Source: an uncultured Actinomycetes bacterium
GTDB taxonomy: Bacteria; Actinomycetota; Coriobacteriia; Coriobacteriales; Atopobiaceae
Assembly: GCA_900314645.1 (NCBI GenBank)
Contig: OMWB01000012.1
Span: 1 to 64,000, forward strand
Length of the DNA stretch: 64,000 nt
Direction: 5' to 3'
Part shown: positions 23,577 through 31,733 of the stretch, in pieces
Layout: the number at the start of each line of letters is the position of its first letter
Position numbering within the stretch: position 1 is the first letter of the stretch
Position numbers and translations under genes: made by a program
The notes under the pieces: generated by a model
Databases searched by the model: none
Seen by the model: the letters and a program-made list of their open reading frames with translations, nothing else
Told to the model about the DNA's origin: nothing

Positions 23577-25040
23577 CTAGTGCTTGCGGTGCGGACGCGG
23601 GTTATGCAGCTTCTGCAGACAGAGCGCCAGCTCGCCAATCGCGATGCGTTCGCGATAGTCCGTTACGCGGATGAAGTCAGGCACGTAGCTCTTGAGGTCC
23701 TCTCGTTCTGTAAAGTAGGAGCGCGCCACCTGGTCTTTCAAGGCGTCCATGTCGTCGAGCAGGTCGACCGCCACATAGATGGCGTCGGGGGAGACGAGCG
23801 AGATGTCCGCAGCCAAGATGGGTGCGGCAAGCTCGCGCATACCCTCTGACGTCCATGCCAAGTCCTGCAGGCGCGTCATTCCGTCACGGCCGTGGACAGC
23901 CGCAAAGAGCGGCCCAATCTCGCCTGCATAGTTCTTGCGGCCCTTCACCAGGTGGCCGTCCACCACAATGCCCTGACCTGGAACGGGCATGCCCGTCTGC
24001 TGGGTGTGCAGCACCAGCGAGTCGTATTCGTTCTGCGTCACGTAGCAACCCACCGCGGCGGCATTGGCGTTGTTGTCCACGTAGACCTTGGTGCCATAGC
24101 GCTTGGAGAGCGTACGTCCCAGCTGGTAGTCCGTGATGCCTCGGCCCGCATCCGCCACGGTGCCGCTGTTGACGATGCCAGGCACGGCGATTCCGATGGC
24201 ATCAAGCTGCGAGGGGTCCCAACCCTTCAGGCGCAGCGTTGCGAGCAGGTCCTCAATGTCGCGAAGGTCATGCGAGGGCTTGGTGACGCTGCCGAAGGCC
24301 ACCACCTCGCCCTTGTCGTAGATGCGCCAGCCAATCCACGACGAGCGGCTGCGGGCCACCACGCTGATTACCATGATGACCTTATCGTTCTTCATGTCGC
24401 GCATGAGCTTCAGGTCAGAGGAGTCCGCGGTGGGAAAGACCGCATGGTCGCTCAGCAGGTGCATGACGAGCTTCAATGCCGCGCCGGCATCGTAGGCCGC
24501 AAAGACCTTGGCGGGTATCTCCACCACGACGGCGTCGGGGAAGGCCTCTGCCACGGCCTTGCGCTGGTAGCCGACCTGCGGGGCAAGCAATACCGCGTCG
24601 TAGTCGCCGCCCTCCTCCTTGGCCTGCGCGAGCGGCAGCGCCTCGAAGGAGTAATCCAGCGAGAGGGTCTTGGCGGCCTCTGCAAGCTTGTTCGCAAACA
24701 TCGTGGTAGTGAGACCGGCCGTGCAGCACAGTAGCACCCGCGTGGTTTCAAAGAGGTCGCGCTCTTGCAACACCTGGGCCATCTCGTTGAAGAGCTCCTC
24801 GGCGTGTGCCTCGTCGTCGAGCTCAAAGTGCAAGAAGAACTTGGGGTCGTCTGGGCAGTCGATATCAATGACGCTGAGCTCGACTACCTCGGGCATATCG
24901 TCAAAGCGGTAGAAGTTGACAGCGCCCTTCGCGTCGGCGGTGAGAAGCGTGATGTGGTCATCATCGACGGCAGTTATCGTGCAACCCGGAATCTTTTGCG
25001 AGAGAACAAAGGCGCGGAAACTCTTGCCCAACCCGTCCAT
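23577..25040 (-). CDS. Fusion of a PTS IIB-like domain and a degenerate ROK-family domain
   Basis: The protein has 487 residues. Residues 1-95 are unrecognised. Residues 100-165 match PTS IIB of the lactose/cellobiose type: VLLCCTAGLTTTMFANKL, with candidate phospho-cysteine C105 or C106, and DAVLLAPQVGYQRK. From ~220 there is a ROK fold: IGIAVPGIVNSG, VYVDNNANAAAVG, GQGIVVDGHLVKG and NYAGEIGP. The catalytic Asp of the usual N-D-A-N motif is Asn (N324), the zinc-ligand His after GEIG is Pro, and the CxCG..GC cluster is missing. Kinase activity is therefore unlikely. Inference: a sugar/PTS-state sensor. GGAGGAG lies just before the ATG. Confidence 0.8.
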   Translation of the reverse strand: MDGLGKSFRAFVLSQKIPGCTITAVDDDHITLLTADAKGAVNFYRFDDMPEVVELSVIDIDCPDDPKFFLHFELDDEAHAEELFNEMAQVLQERDLFETTRVLLCCTAGLTTTMFANKLAEAAKTLSLDYSFEALPLAQAKEEGGDYDAVLLAPQVGYQRKAVAEAFPDAVVVEIPAKVFAAYDAGAALKLVMHLLSDHAVFPTADSSDLKLMRDMKNDKVIMVISVVARSRSSWIGWRIYDKGEVVAFGSVTKPSHDLRDIEDLLATLRLKGWDPSQLDAIGIAVPGIVNSGTVADAGRGITDYQLGRTLSKRYGTKVYVDNNANAAAVGCYVTQNEYDSLVLHTQQTGMPVPGQGIVVDGHLVKGRKNYAGEIGPLFAAVHGRDGMTRLQDLAWTSEGMRELAAPILAADISLVSPDAIYVAVDLLDDMDALKDQVARSYFTEREDLKSYVPDFIRVTDYRERIAIGELALCLQKLHNPRPHRKH

Positions 25041-25111
25041 GTACTCCTCCTCTGGTCACATATGACACAATTCCATGATACTCGGCGTTGGACTCATACG
25101 AATGCGACGTG

Positions 25112-25138
25112 TTGAAACAACAGGGGAGCGGCTATCAT
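25112..25138 (+). promoter_or_regulatory. Candidate promoter of the AI-2E-type exporter gene
   Basis: TTGAAA (25112-25117) and TATCAT (25133-25138) are separated by 15 bases, slightly short of the usual 17. The pair lies about 27 bases before the start codon. Confidence 0.35.
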
Positions 25139-25164
25139 AGGTACGACTGTTCCAAGGAGGCATC

Positions 25165-26343
25165 ATGCAAAGATTCTTCAAGCACCTCACTGATCGTGAC
25201 TTTGAGCTGGGTGCCTATGCGCTCATCGTCGTGGTGCTGAGTGTGGCAGCATGCGGCGTGCTGTGGTTCTCATCTGGCGCATTTCGCACCCTGTGGTCGC
25301 TCATCTGCGCGGTCATCGAGCCCCTTGCATACGGATTGATGGCAAGCTACGTGATCAACCCCATGGTGAAGTTCTTTTCCCATAGGCTGCGTCGGTACCC
25401 CCGGTTTAGGGACGATGGCGTGAAGCGGCGCAGCGTTGCCGTGATCATTACGATCAGCATTATCGTTGTTGCGCTGCTTGGCCTGTTATTGGGGCTGGCA
25501 ATCACGGTCACGCACCGTATGGCCTCGCTTGACTGGTCTACCATCGAAGCCGTATATACAGACATCACGAGTGACCTCATCGGGTTCTTGCAGACGGTGC
25601 AGGAGCGTTTGGAGAGCTGGGGTCTCATCAGCAAGGAGAGCGAGAATGCGCTGATGTCTGCCATGACCAACGTCACGAACGTTGCTTCGACGGTGCTCTT
25701 CTCGGCAATCTTCTGCGTGTACTTCCTGATTGACGGCAAGCGGCTTTTCGCCTACTTCCGCCGCGTGCTGCACAACGTGCTCGGTGCCCACGATATTGAC
25801 GCAAAACGCCTGATGGACGACGCGGACCGTGTGTTCTCAGGCTACTTCCGCGGCCAGGCGACGGACGCCGCGATAGTTGGCGTGCTTGCGGGAATTGCGC
25901 TCTCGATCGTGGGGGTGCCCTACGCACCGGTGGTTGGCCTGCTGACGGGTCTCGGAAACCTGATTCCCTACGTGGGCGGTCCCGTGGGCTATGCGTCGAT
26001 CGTTGTGGTGTGCTTTGCCGACCAGCTGTGGGGGCCTATGATTGCCGGCATCATCGCGATGTCGGTGGTCATGTTCGTCGACGGCAACATCATCAACCCG
26101 CGCGTGCTATCAAACAGCGTTGAGGTGCACCCCATACTCGTAATCATTGCGCTGATCGCGGGAGCCGCGGTAGGCGGCATAGCCGGCATGCTGGTGGCGG
26201 TACCCGTGGCGGCATGGCTGAAGATACAGCTAGACCGCTGGATGGATGCCAACGAGGCCAAGGGCAAGAACCTGGTGGACGAGATTGCCGATGCCTTTGA
26301 CGACGAGCAGGAGCAACCCGATGAGTCGGCGCAGCTTTCATAG
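25165..26343 (+). CDS. AI-2E family transporter
   Basis: The protein has 392 residues with about seven to eight membrane segments. It shows the family pattern: an N-terminal pair (LIVVVLSVAACGVLWF; ICAVIEPLAYGLMASYVINP), the loop helix ATVTHRMASLDW-like, and the conserved end VGLLTGLGNLIPYVGGPVGY, DGNIINPRVLSNSVEVHPIL and VAVPVAAWLKI. The family includes exporters of the quorum signal AI-2 and Na+/Li+ antiporters; the substrate here is unknown. AAGGAGG lies 6 nt before the ATG. The esterase gene follows after 9 bases, probably in one operon. Confidence 0.9.
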   Translation: MQRFFKHLTDRDFELGAYALIVVVLSVAACGVLWFSSGAFRTLWSLICAVIEPLAYGLMASYVINPMVKFFSHRLRRYPRFRDDGVKRRSVAVIITISIIVVALLGLLLGLAITVTHRMASLDWSTIEAVYTDITSDLIGFLQTVQERLESWGLISKESENALMSAMTNVTNVASTVLFSAIFCVYFLIDGKRLFAYFRRVLHNVLGAHDIDAKRLMDDADRVFSGYFRGQATDAAIVGVLAGIALSIVGVPYAPVVGLLTGLGNLIPYVGGPVGYASIVVVCFADQLWGPMIAGIIAMSVVMFVDGNIINPRVLSNSVEVHPILVIIALIAGAAVGGIAGMLVAVPVAAWLKIQLDRWMDANEAKGKNLVDEIADAFDDEQEQPDESAQLS

Positions 26344-26352
26344 GGTAGTGCG

Positions 26353-27204
26353 ATGAAGGTTCGCCTGAGCGCCAAAGGGCTTGACCTCAAGGTCAAGAAG
26401 GTGAAGATCGCAGCTGGCGCGCGGCATATCCCTGCGCTGGTGGTCGGTCCGCGTACGCCTGTGAATAATGCGCCGGGTGTGCTGTGGACCCACGGAGGCG
26501 GCTACCTGACGGGCATGAAGGAAATGGTCTTTATGACCCGTGCGGTCGACCTGGTCGAGCGCTTTGGAGCCGTGGTGGTGAGTCCGGGATACCGACTCTC
26601 GTGGCAGGCGCCGTATCCTGCCGCGATCAACGACTGCTGGGCAGCGCTCCTGTGGCTGCGCGACCACGCGAAGCGGCTCGGCGTGAACGATGCGCAGCTG
26701 ATGGTGGGTGGGGAGAGCGCCGGAGGCGGTCTTGCGGCGGCGCTTGCCCTGCGTGCGCGCGACACCGATGAGGTGCAGCTGGCGTATCAGATGCCGCTCT
26801 ACCCGATGATCGATAACCTCGACACGGTGAGCTCTCGCCAAAACAAGGCAAAGGTGTGGAACACGCGGCGCAACCATGCTGCATGGCGCCTGTACCTGCG
26901 ACAAGATGCCAAGAGTAGGGAAGCGGATGCCTACGCTGCCGCTGCGCGGGCGCGCGATCTCTCCGGCCTGCCGCCGCTCTACACGTTTGTGAGCACCGCC
27001 GAGCCGTTCTATGCCGAAACGCTTGCCTACGTGCTGCGGCTGCGTTCGGCAGGCGTTGCGGCCGAGGTCGACGCGTACGAAGGACTCTATCATGCGTTTG
27101 ACATGCTCGAGCCGGACTTGCCCGAAAGTATGTTGGCTCGCGAGCGATTCTGTGAGCATTTCGCCTGGGCACTCGAGCATTGCTTTGCCCCGCAGGAGCG
27201 GTAG
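26353..27204 (+). CDS. Alpha/beta-hydrolase fold-3 (HSL-type) esterase
   Basis: The protein has 283 residues. The oxyanion motif HGGGY (about 48-52), nucleophile elbow GGESAGGG (Ser about 119) and C-terminal GLYHAFD histidine are present. The acid position, normally Asp in a D-x-L-x-D-E block, reads TAEPFYAET here, so a Glu may replace Asp or the acid may lie elsewhere. The family hydrolyses short acyl esters of small molecules in the cytosol. It starts 9 bases after the exporter gene and may process or protect against the exported compound. Confidence 0.85.
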   Translation: MKVRLSAKGLDLKVKKVKIAAGARHIPALVVGPRTPVNNAPGVLWTHGGGYLTGMKEMVFMTRAVDLVERFGAVVVSPGYRLSWQAPYPAAINDCWAALLWLRDHAKRLGVNDAQLMVGGESAGGGLAAALALRARDTDEVQLAYQMPLYPMIDNLDTVSSRQNKAKVWNTRRNHAAWRLYLRQDAKSREADAYAAAARARDLSGLPPLYTFVSTAEPFYAETLAYVLRLRSAGVAAEVDAYEGLYHAFDMLEPDLPESMLARERFCEHFAWALEHCFAPQER

Positions 27205-27262
27205 CTGCTCCTTGGTGGTGCATGTGTGCGGGGCGTGAAGTCCCTTGGGTTACAAACTCCCC

Positions 27263-27290
27263 TTGACGCTCGTTAACAGAGTGGTAACAT
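27263..27290 (+). promoter_or_regulatory. Promoter of the 48-residue membrane peptide gene
   Basis: TTGACG (27263-27268) and TAACAT (27285-27290) are separated by 16 bases, with the small gene starting 52 bases downstream. Confidence 0.6.
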
Positions 27291-27341
27291 AAGAAGCGAA
27301 TTATTACGAAATTGTTTCTCACCACGGTTGGGGGAGTCGAA

Positions 27342-27488
27342 ATGGGAGCACTGTACATCATTGGCGCGATGGTCATCGCGGGGCTTGTGTCTGAGATCGT
27401 TGCCACGGCGACGGGTAACGGCAAGGTTGGCAACTACGACTATCACTTTGCCACGGGCGTCGGGGCGGTGTTTGGCAACCGCGGGTAA
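27342..27488 (+). CDS. 48-residue putative membrane peptide
   Basis: ATG 27342 to TAA 27486-27488. GGGGGAG lies before the ATG. The first ~24 residues are hydrophobic (MGALYIIGAMVIAGLVSEIV), followed by a small polar tail with Gly, Asn, Tyr and Phe (GKVGNYDYHFATGVGAVFGN). It has its own promoter upstream and a strong terminator 24 bases downstream, so it is a monocistronic unit rather than chance. The frame is too short for a family call. Possible roles include a small membrane regulator, toxin-like peptide or signal. Confidence 0.65.
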   Translation: MGALYIIGAMVIAGLVSEIVATATGNGKVGNYDYHFATGVGAVFGNRG

Positions 27489-27512
27489 GCACACCCAACA
27501 AAGCGACTCGGT

Positions 27513-27560
27513 CTGGGGGTATCCCTCGCACGCGCAGGCGTGGGGATACCCCCAGATTTT
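27513..27560 (+). terminator. Terminator of the small peptide gene
   Basis: A perfect 13-bp stem (CTGGGGGTATCCC with GGGATACCCCCAG) with a GC-rich loop is followed by ATTTT. Confidence 0.93.
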
Positions 27561-27595
27561 GTGTCCACGCCTTGTGATGACGAACACGCATCAGC

Positions 27596-27641
27596 AGAGC
27601 GCCGGGGCCGTCACGTTCCTTCGTGACGGCCCCGGCGCTCT
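27596..27641. terminator. 19-bp hairpin downstream of the GH3 gene
   Basis: A perfect stem (AGAGCGCCGGGGCCGTCAC with its complement) has an 8-base loop. It lies 24 bases beyond the GH3 stop. No T-run follows on either strand, so it may act as a 3'-end stabiliser or weak terminator. Confidence 0.6.
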
Positions 27642-27664
27642 GTCTCAGATCATTCGACCGTGCG

Positions 27665-30600
27665 CTAGTTCTTCTTGAAGAGGCCCTTCACGCGGTCAAG
27701 CAGGCTAGTCGCTTTGTCAGCGCCGGGAACGGCACCGGCAACCGCGGCGGTGGGATCGGCCGCCATGCGCTCGAGCTGGCGCTTCTTGTGGTTAATCCAC
27801 CCGGTGATGCCGATGGCACCGATGCCGCCGCCACCGATGATGTTCACCGCAAGGCGAAGCTTGTCAACTGCCTGCATGCCGTTCTTGTACTCGCTGCCCG
27901 GGACAGCGCCGTTCATGGCGCGGCTGTTGGCCGTGGTGTACAGGAGGTGGTGGGCAGCCTCACGGGCGTAGTGGTACTCGGCCGCGTTCGTCGGGTCAAA
28001 GAGGTACGTGTTCTCGTTGGAGCGCAGGAACGCGTCGCCACCAGCACGGATCATCTGGCTCTGGTCGAAGGCCGGGCTACCCGCGTTGGCGGAGTCGGTG
28101 ATAATGAAGCCATTGAAGCCCCACTCGTTACGCACGAGCTGCTGCAGCAGGGGATAGCAGCCACCGGTCCACGTGGCACCGATGCGGTTGAAGGCGGTCA
28201 TGATGCCCTGGCAGGCGCGCTGCGTGCGCGTGTTGAGCGTGTAGGTGCCGTCCTCGCCCAGCGTGTAGTACGTCAGCTCGACATCGGGTGCGTGCATGCA
28301 GAGCTCAAACGGGCGCAGATAGATCTCGCGGGCTGCCTGCTCGCCCATCCAGGTGCTCACGGACTTGTCGATGCCGCCGTCGCCACGGTGGTTCTCCTGG
28401 TCATTGAAGGCAAAGTGCTTGATGGTGGAGTACATGCCCAGCTCGGCCGCGCCGTGCATCTCGTGCGCCGCGACGGTGCCGGAGATGATCGGGTCCTCGC
28501 TGTAGTACTCGGCGGCACGGCCGGTGAAGGGCGTGCGATGGATGTTCATCGAGGGAGCGTACCAGCCAGCGGTGCCGCTCGTGCCGGAGAGGTTGGCCTC
28601 GGAAGCCAGCATGCGGCCGTAGCTCTCAGCCAGCTCCTGGTTCCAGGTCTGAGCCATCACGATTGAGGAGGGGAACATGCGGCCGCCCATGCCGTGCGGG
28701 GTGCCGTAGATGAGGCCTGCGGCGGTGTCAGCGTCGATGACGAAGGGCTTGCCAACGCTCTTCAGATACTCCGAGCCATAGCCAGAGTGGCCCACGATCT
28801 CGCGGTAGTCCTCAATGGTGAGCTGGTCAAGAAGCTCGTCCCATGCGGGGTCGTCGTAATCAAGGCCGCGAAGCTCGATGAGGGTCTTGCCATTCTTGGC
28901 GCCATAGACGGGCTCGTCGGTGATGGTCGCGTCGTCGGTCGGGTTCAGGGAGTCCTTGCTCTCAAGCTGCTCGAGCAGCTCTGCTGAGGCCTGCTTGCCC
29001 CACACGAGCGAGGCGGGGTTGCCTTCTGCGTCCGTGCCGTTGATCGCGTTGCCCCAGGTAGAGATATCACCCTCGATGGGGGTACCATCGCTCGCGGGGA
29101 AGGTGCCTTCCCAGTCGGCGCGCGTCAGCTGCGTCCCCTCGACATCGGCGAAGCCCAGAAGTGCCTGGATCTTGTTGCCGGTGTAGGCATCCGTCGAGAA
29201 GGTAGTGGCGTCAACGGTCTTCTGGTCCTTCATGGCGCGCTTGGAGTTGATGGTCAACTCGTGTGTGGCCGCCAGCGAGGCATCGCCTCCCACGCTCTGG
29301 CCCTTGGCGGCAAGCACGTTCTGCACTGCGTCATGGGAGTCATGACCAGCCACAATGTAGTAGGTGCCGTTCTCGATGATATAGGTGCCGGCACCCTTGG
29401 CGTCAAAGCTGGCGAGGAGCGCGGGGTCAACATCGATGGTGAGCGTCTCGGACGCGCCAGGCTCAAGCACATCCGTCTTGCCGTAGGCCACGAGCGCCAC
29501 GGAAGCCTTCTCCACGCCGTAGCTCTTGTCGTAGCTCGTGTAGGGAGCCTGCGCATAGATCTCGACGACGTCCTTGCCGGTGACGTTTCCGGTGTTGGTG
29601 ACGGTCACCTTGGCGGTGATGGCCTTGAGGCCGTCCCACGTCACGTCGAGGTCGCTCCAGTCAAAGGTCGTGTAGCTGAGGCCGTGGCCAAACGGATAGA
29701 CCACCTCGGCATCGTAGTCAAAGTCTCCGGCGTTGCCTTGGCCCAGAACGCTGTCCTCGTAGCGGGTCTCGTAATAGCGGTAGCCTACGTAAATGCCCTC
29801 GAGGTAGCTCACGTAGTTGTAGCTCGTAGGGTTGCCGTCAGCGTCCACAAACTCAAAGTCGCCGTAGTTCTTGCCGGCAGGGGAGGCGAGCGCATCGGCC
29901 ACGAAAGTGTCGACGGTCTTGCCGGAGGGGCTCACGTTGCCACAGAAGATGTCCGCAAGGGCGTCGGTACCGCAGGTGCCGGTGGAGGGAACGAACAGGA
30001 TGCTCTTGATGTTGGGGAACTGTGCCACCCAGTCAAGCTGCAGGGCGCTCGCGGTGTTGACGAGCAGCACCACGTTCTCATAGTTGTCGTTGAGGTAGCT
30101 CAGGATCTCGAGCTCGGTGGTGTCCGGCTCGAGGTAGCTCTTGACCTTGTCCTCGGCGTTGTCCGCATGGTTGTACATGGAGCGCGGCATGTCGCGGCCC
30201 TCGCCGGCAACGCGGCGCCACACGAAGACGGGCACGGTGTCCTGAGCGGAGTCGAGTACGCCTTCGGCTGCCTCAAGCTCGGAAAGCGGGCACTCGTTGA
30301 TGTGGAAGTCCTCGGCTGCACCAAAGTTGATGGAGCCAACGCCCATCGTGTAAGCCGATCCAGCGCCCTTGCTGTAGAACTCCATGAGGGTGGGGTTCAC
30401 GTGCAGGCCCTTGGCCTCGAAGGAGGCGGTGAGCTTGTCCTGGTCTCCCGAGGCACCCGTGAACATCGTCATGATGGACTGCGTGGCCGTGAGGTTCTTG
30501 ACGTTCTCGGAGAAGAAGGAGAACGTGGTGCCCTGCTCGAAGGGCATCGTTGCGTCATCGTTCTTCAGGAGCACGAAGCCCTCGGAAGCAATGGCGTAAT

Positions 30601-30865
30601 CAAGGGCATCTTCGGCAGCCTCAAGCTCGTCTGCCGTGAAGTCGCTCTTGTAGTAGTCGGCATCCAGGTCCTTGGCGCCAGCGGGCGTAGTCCAACTCTG
30701 CTGGTAGCCGAGCATGTCGTTGGCCATGCGCGAGATCATGCCCATGCGCGGCAGGATGACGTTGACGCCAACCATGGCTGCTGACAGGACGAGTGCCAGC
30801 GCTGCCTTGACGATGGTCTTCACCACCCGTCCGATCTTGCGTGCTGTCGATATTTGCTGTGCCAT
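27665..30865 (-). CDS. Glycoside hydrolase family 3 protein with reversed domain order
   Basis: The protein has 1,066 residues. A basic N-terminus and one hydrophobic segment (about 20-40) suggest membrane anchoring or secretion. Residues ~80-400 are the GH3 alpha/beta-sandwich domain (ASEGFVLLKND, GTCGTDALADIFCGNVSPSG). An Fn3-like domain follows (VTVTNTGNVTGKDVVEIYAQ). The TIM-barrel comes last: MNIHRTPFTGRAAEYYSEDP, IKHFAFNDQENHR and nucleophile D924 in GFIITDSANAG. The sandwich-first order is known in some Ruminococcus and yeast GH3 enzymes. The substrate is probably a beta-glucoside, not determinable here. A C-terminal hydrophobic segment (VNIIGGGGIGAIGITGW) may add an anchor. GGAAGGGG precedes the ATG. 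Confidence 0.9.
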   Translation of the reverse strand: MAQQISTARKIGRVVKTIVKAALALVLSAAMVGVNVILPRMGMISRMANDMLGYQQSWTTPAGAKDLDADYYKSDFTADELEAAEDALDYAIASEGFVLLKNDDATMPFEQGTTFSFFSENVKNLTATQSIMTMFTGASGDQDKLTASFEAKGLHVNPTLMEFYSKGAGSAYTMGVGSINFGAAEDFHINECPLSELEAAEGVLDSAQDTVPVFVWRRVAGEGRDMPRSMYNHADNAEDKVKSYLEPDTTELEILSYLNDNYENVVLLVNTASALQLDWVAQFPNIKSILFVPSTGTCGTDALADIFCGNVSPSGKTVDTFVADALASPAGKNYGDFEFVDADGNPTSYNYVSYLEGIYVGYRYYETRYEDSVLGQGNAGDFDYDAEVVYPFGHGLSYTTFDWSDLDVTWDGLKAITAKVTVTNTGNVTGKDVVEIYAQAPYTSYDKSYGVEKASVALVAYGKTDVLEPGASETLTIDVDPALLASFDAKGAGTYIIENGTYYIVAGHDSHDAVQNVLAAKGQSVGGDASLAATHELTINSKRAMKDQKTVDATTFSTDAYTGNKIQALLGFADVEGTQLTRADWEGTFPASDGTPIEGDISTWGNAINGTDAEGNPASLVWGKQASAELLEQLESKDSLNPTDDATITDEPVYGAKNGKTLIELRGLDYDDPAWDELLDQLTIEDYREIVGHSGYGSEYLKSVGKPFVIDADTAAGLIYGTPHGMGGRMFPSSIVMAQTWNQELAESYGRMLASEANLSGTSGTAGWYAPSMNIHRTPFTGRAAEYYSEDPIISGTVAAHEMHGAAELGMYSTIKHFAFNDQENHRGDGGIDKSVSTWMGEQAAREIYLRPFELCMHAPDVELTYYTLGEDGTYTLNTRTQRACQGIMTAFNRIGATWTGGCYPLLQQLVRNEWGFNGFIITDSANAGSPAFDQSQMIRAGGDAFLRSNENTYLFDPTNAAEYHYAREAAHHLLYTTANSRAMNGAVPGSEYKNGMQAVDKLRLAVNIIGGGGIGAIGITGWINHKKRQLERMAADPTAAVAGAVPGADKATSLLDRVKGLFKKN

Positions 30866-31016
30866 ACGTGCCCCTTCCTCTGTGGACGAACGTCATTACC
30901 TTACCGATTTCACCTTAGCCCGTGAGCAGGCCGCGCCTGAAGGTTCGTCCAAATCGGTCGATAGCGTGTCAAAACCGGGACACCTCGTGTGCCACAATGT
31001 AAGGCGGGGAGGGGAC

Positions 31017-31733
31017 ATGCTGCGCATCCTGATAGTTGAGGACACACCTGAAGAGGCCGCCGTGCTGCAGGCACATCTTGAGCGCTATGCCACAGAGCAT
31101 GGGCTTGACCTCAACGTGGCCTGGCTCAACAATGCGCTCGACTTCCTCGAGGACCGCCCGCAGGCTGACCTCATCTTCATGGACATCGATATGCCGGGCA
31201 TTAACGGGTTGGATGCGGCGCGGCAGCTGCGCGAACATGACGCGATGACGCCGCTCGTATTCGTGACCAATCTCGCCCAGTATGCGGTACGCGGCTACGA
31301 GGTCGATGCCGTCGACTTCATGGTGAAGCCCGTGCGCTATGCGGATTTCAGCATGCGCATGGCACGCGCGCTACGCGCGGTTGACCGAACCGCCCGGCGT
31401 TCCCTAACGGTGAAGACGCGTGACGGCTTGCAGATCTTCTCGGCATCTGACCTGCTTTTTGTTGATACGCAGGGTCATGACGTTGCGTATCACGTGGCAG
31501 GGGAGCGGGCTCCCTTTGTCGTGCGTGATTCGCTGCGCAACGTGGAGGCTGAGCTGAGCGGTCTGCCGTTCGTCCGGCTCTCGAGCAGCGCTCTCGCGAA
31601 CATGGCTCACGTGCGCCGTGTCCGCGGGGACGAGGTGACGCTCTCAGACGGAACCGTGCTTTTCATGTCACGCGCAAAGAAGCGTGAGGCACAGGCAGCC
31701 ATCGCGACGTACCTGGGTGGTGGCGCTGGGTGA
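31017..31733 (+). CDS. LytTR-family response regulator
   Basis: The protein has 238 residues. The receiver starts MLRILIVEDTPEE, with the phospho-Asp in ADLIFMDIDMPGINGLDAA and lysine in VDFMVKPVRYADF. The LytTR domain (about 135-235) shows IFSASDLLFVDTQGHDVAYH, LPFVRLSSSALANM and VLFMSRAKK. The frame is open to 30714, but ATG 31017 with GGGGAGGGG 5 nt upstream gives the normal receiver start. It overlaps the kinase gene by 4 nt (GTGA), so the pair is an operon. The ABC transporter at 33200 is the natural candidate target. Confidence 0.92.
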   Translation: MLRILIVEDTPEEAAVLQAHLERYATEHGLDLNVAWLNNALDFLEDRPQADLIFMDIDMPGINGLDAARQLREHDAMTPLVFVTNLAQYAVRGYEVDAVDFMVKPVRYADFSMRMARALRAVDRTARRSLTVKTRDGLQIFSASDLLFVDTQGHDVAYHVAGERAPFVVRDSLRNVEAELSGLPFVRLSSSALANMAHVRRVRGDEVTLSDGTVLFMSRAKKREAQAAIATYLGGGAG

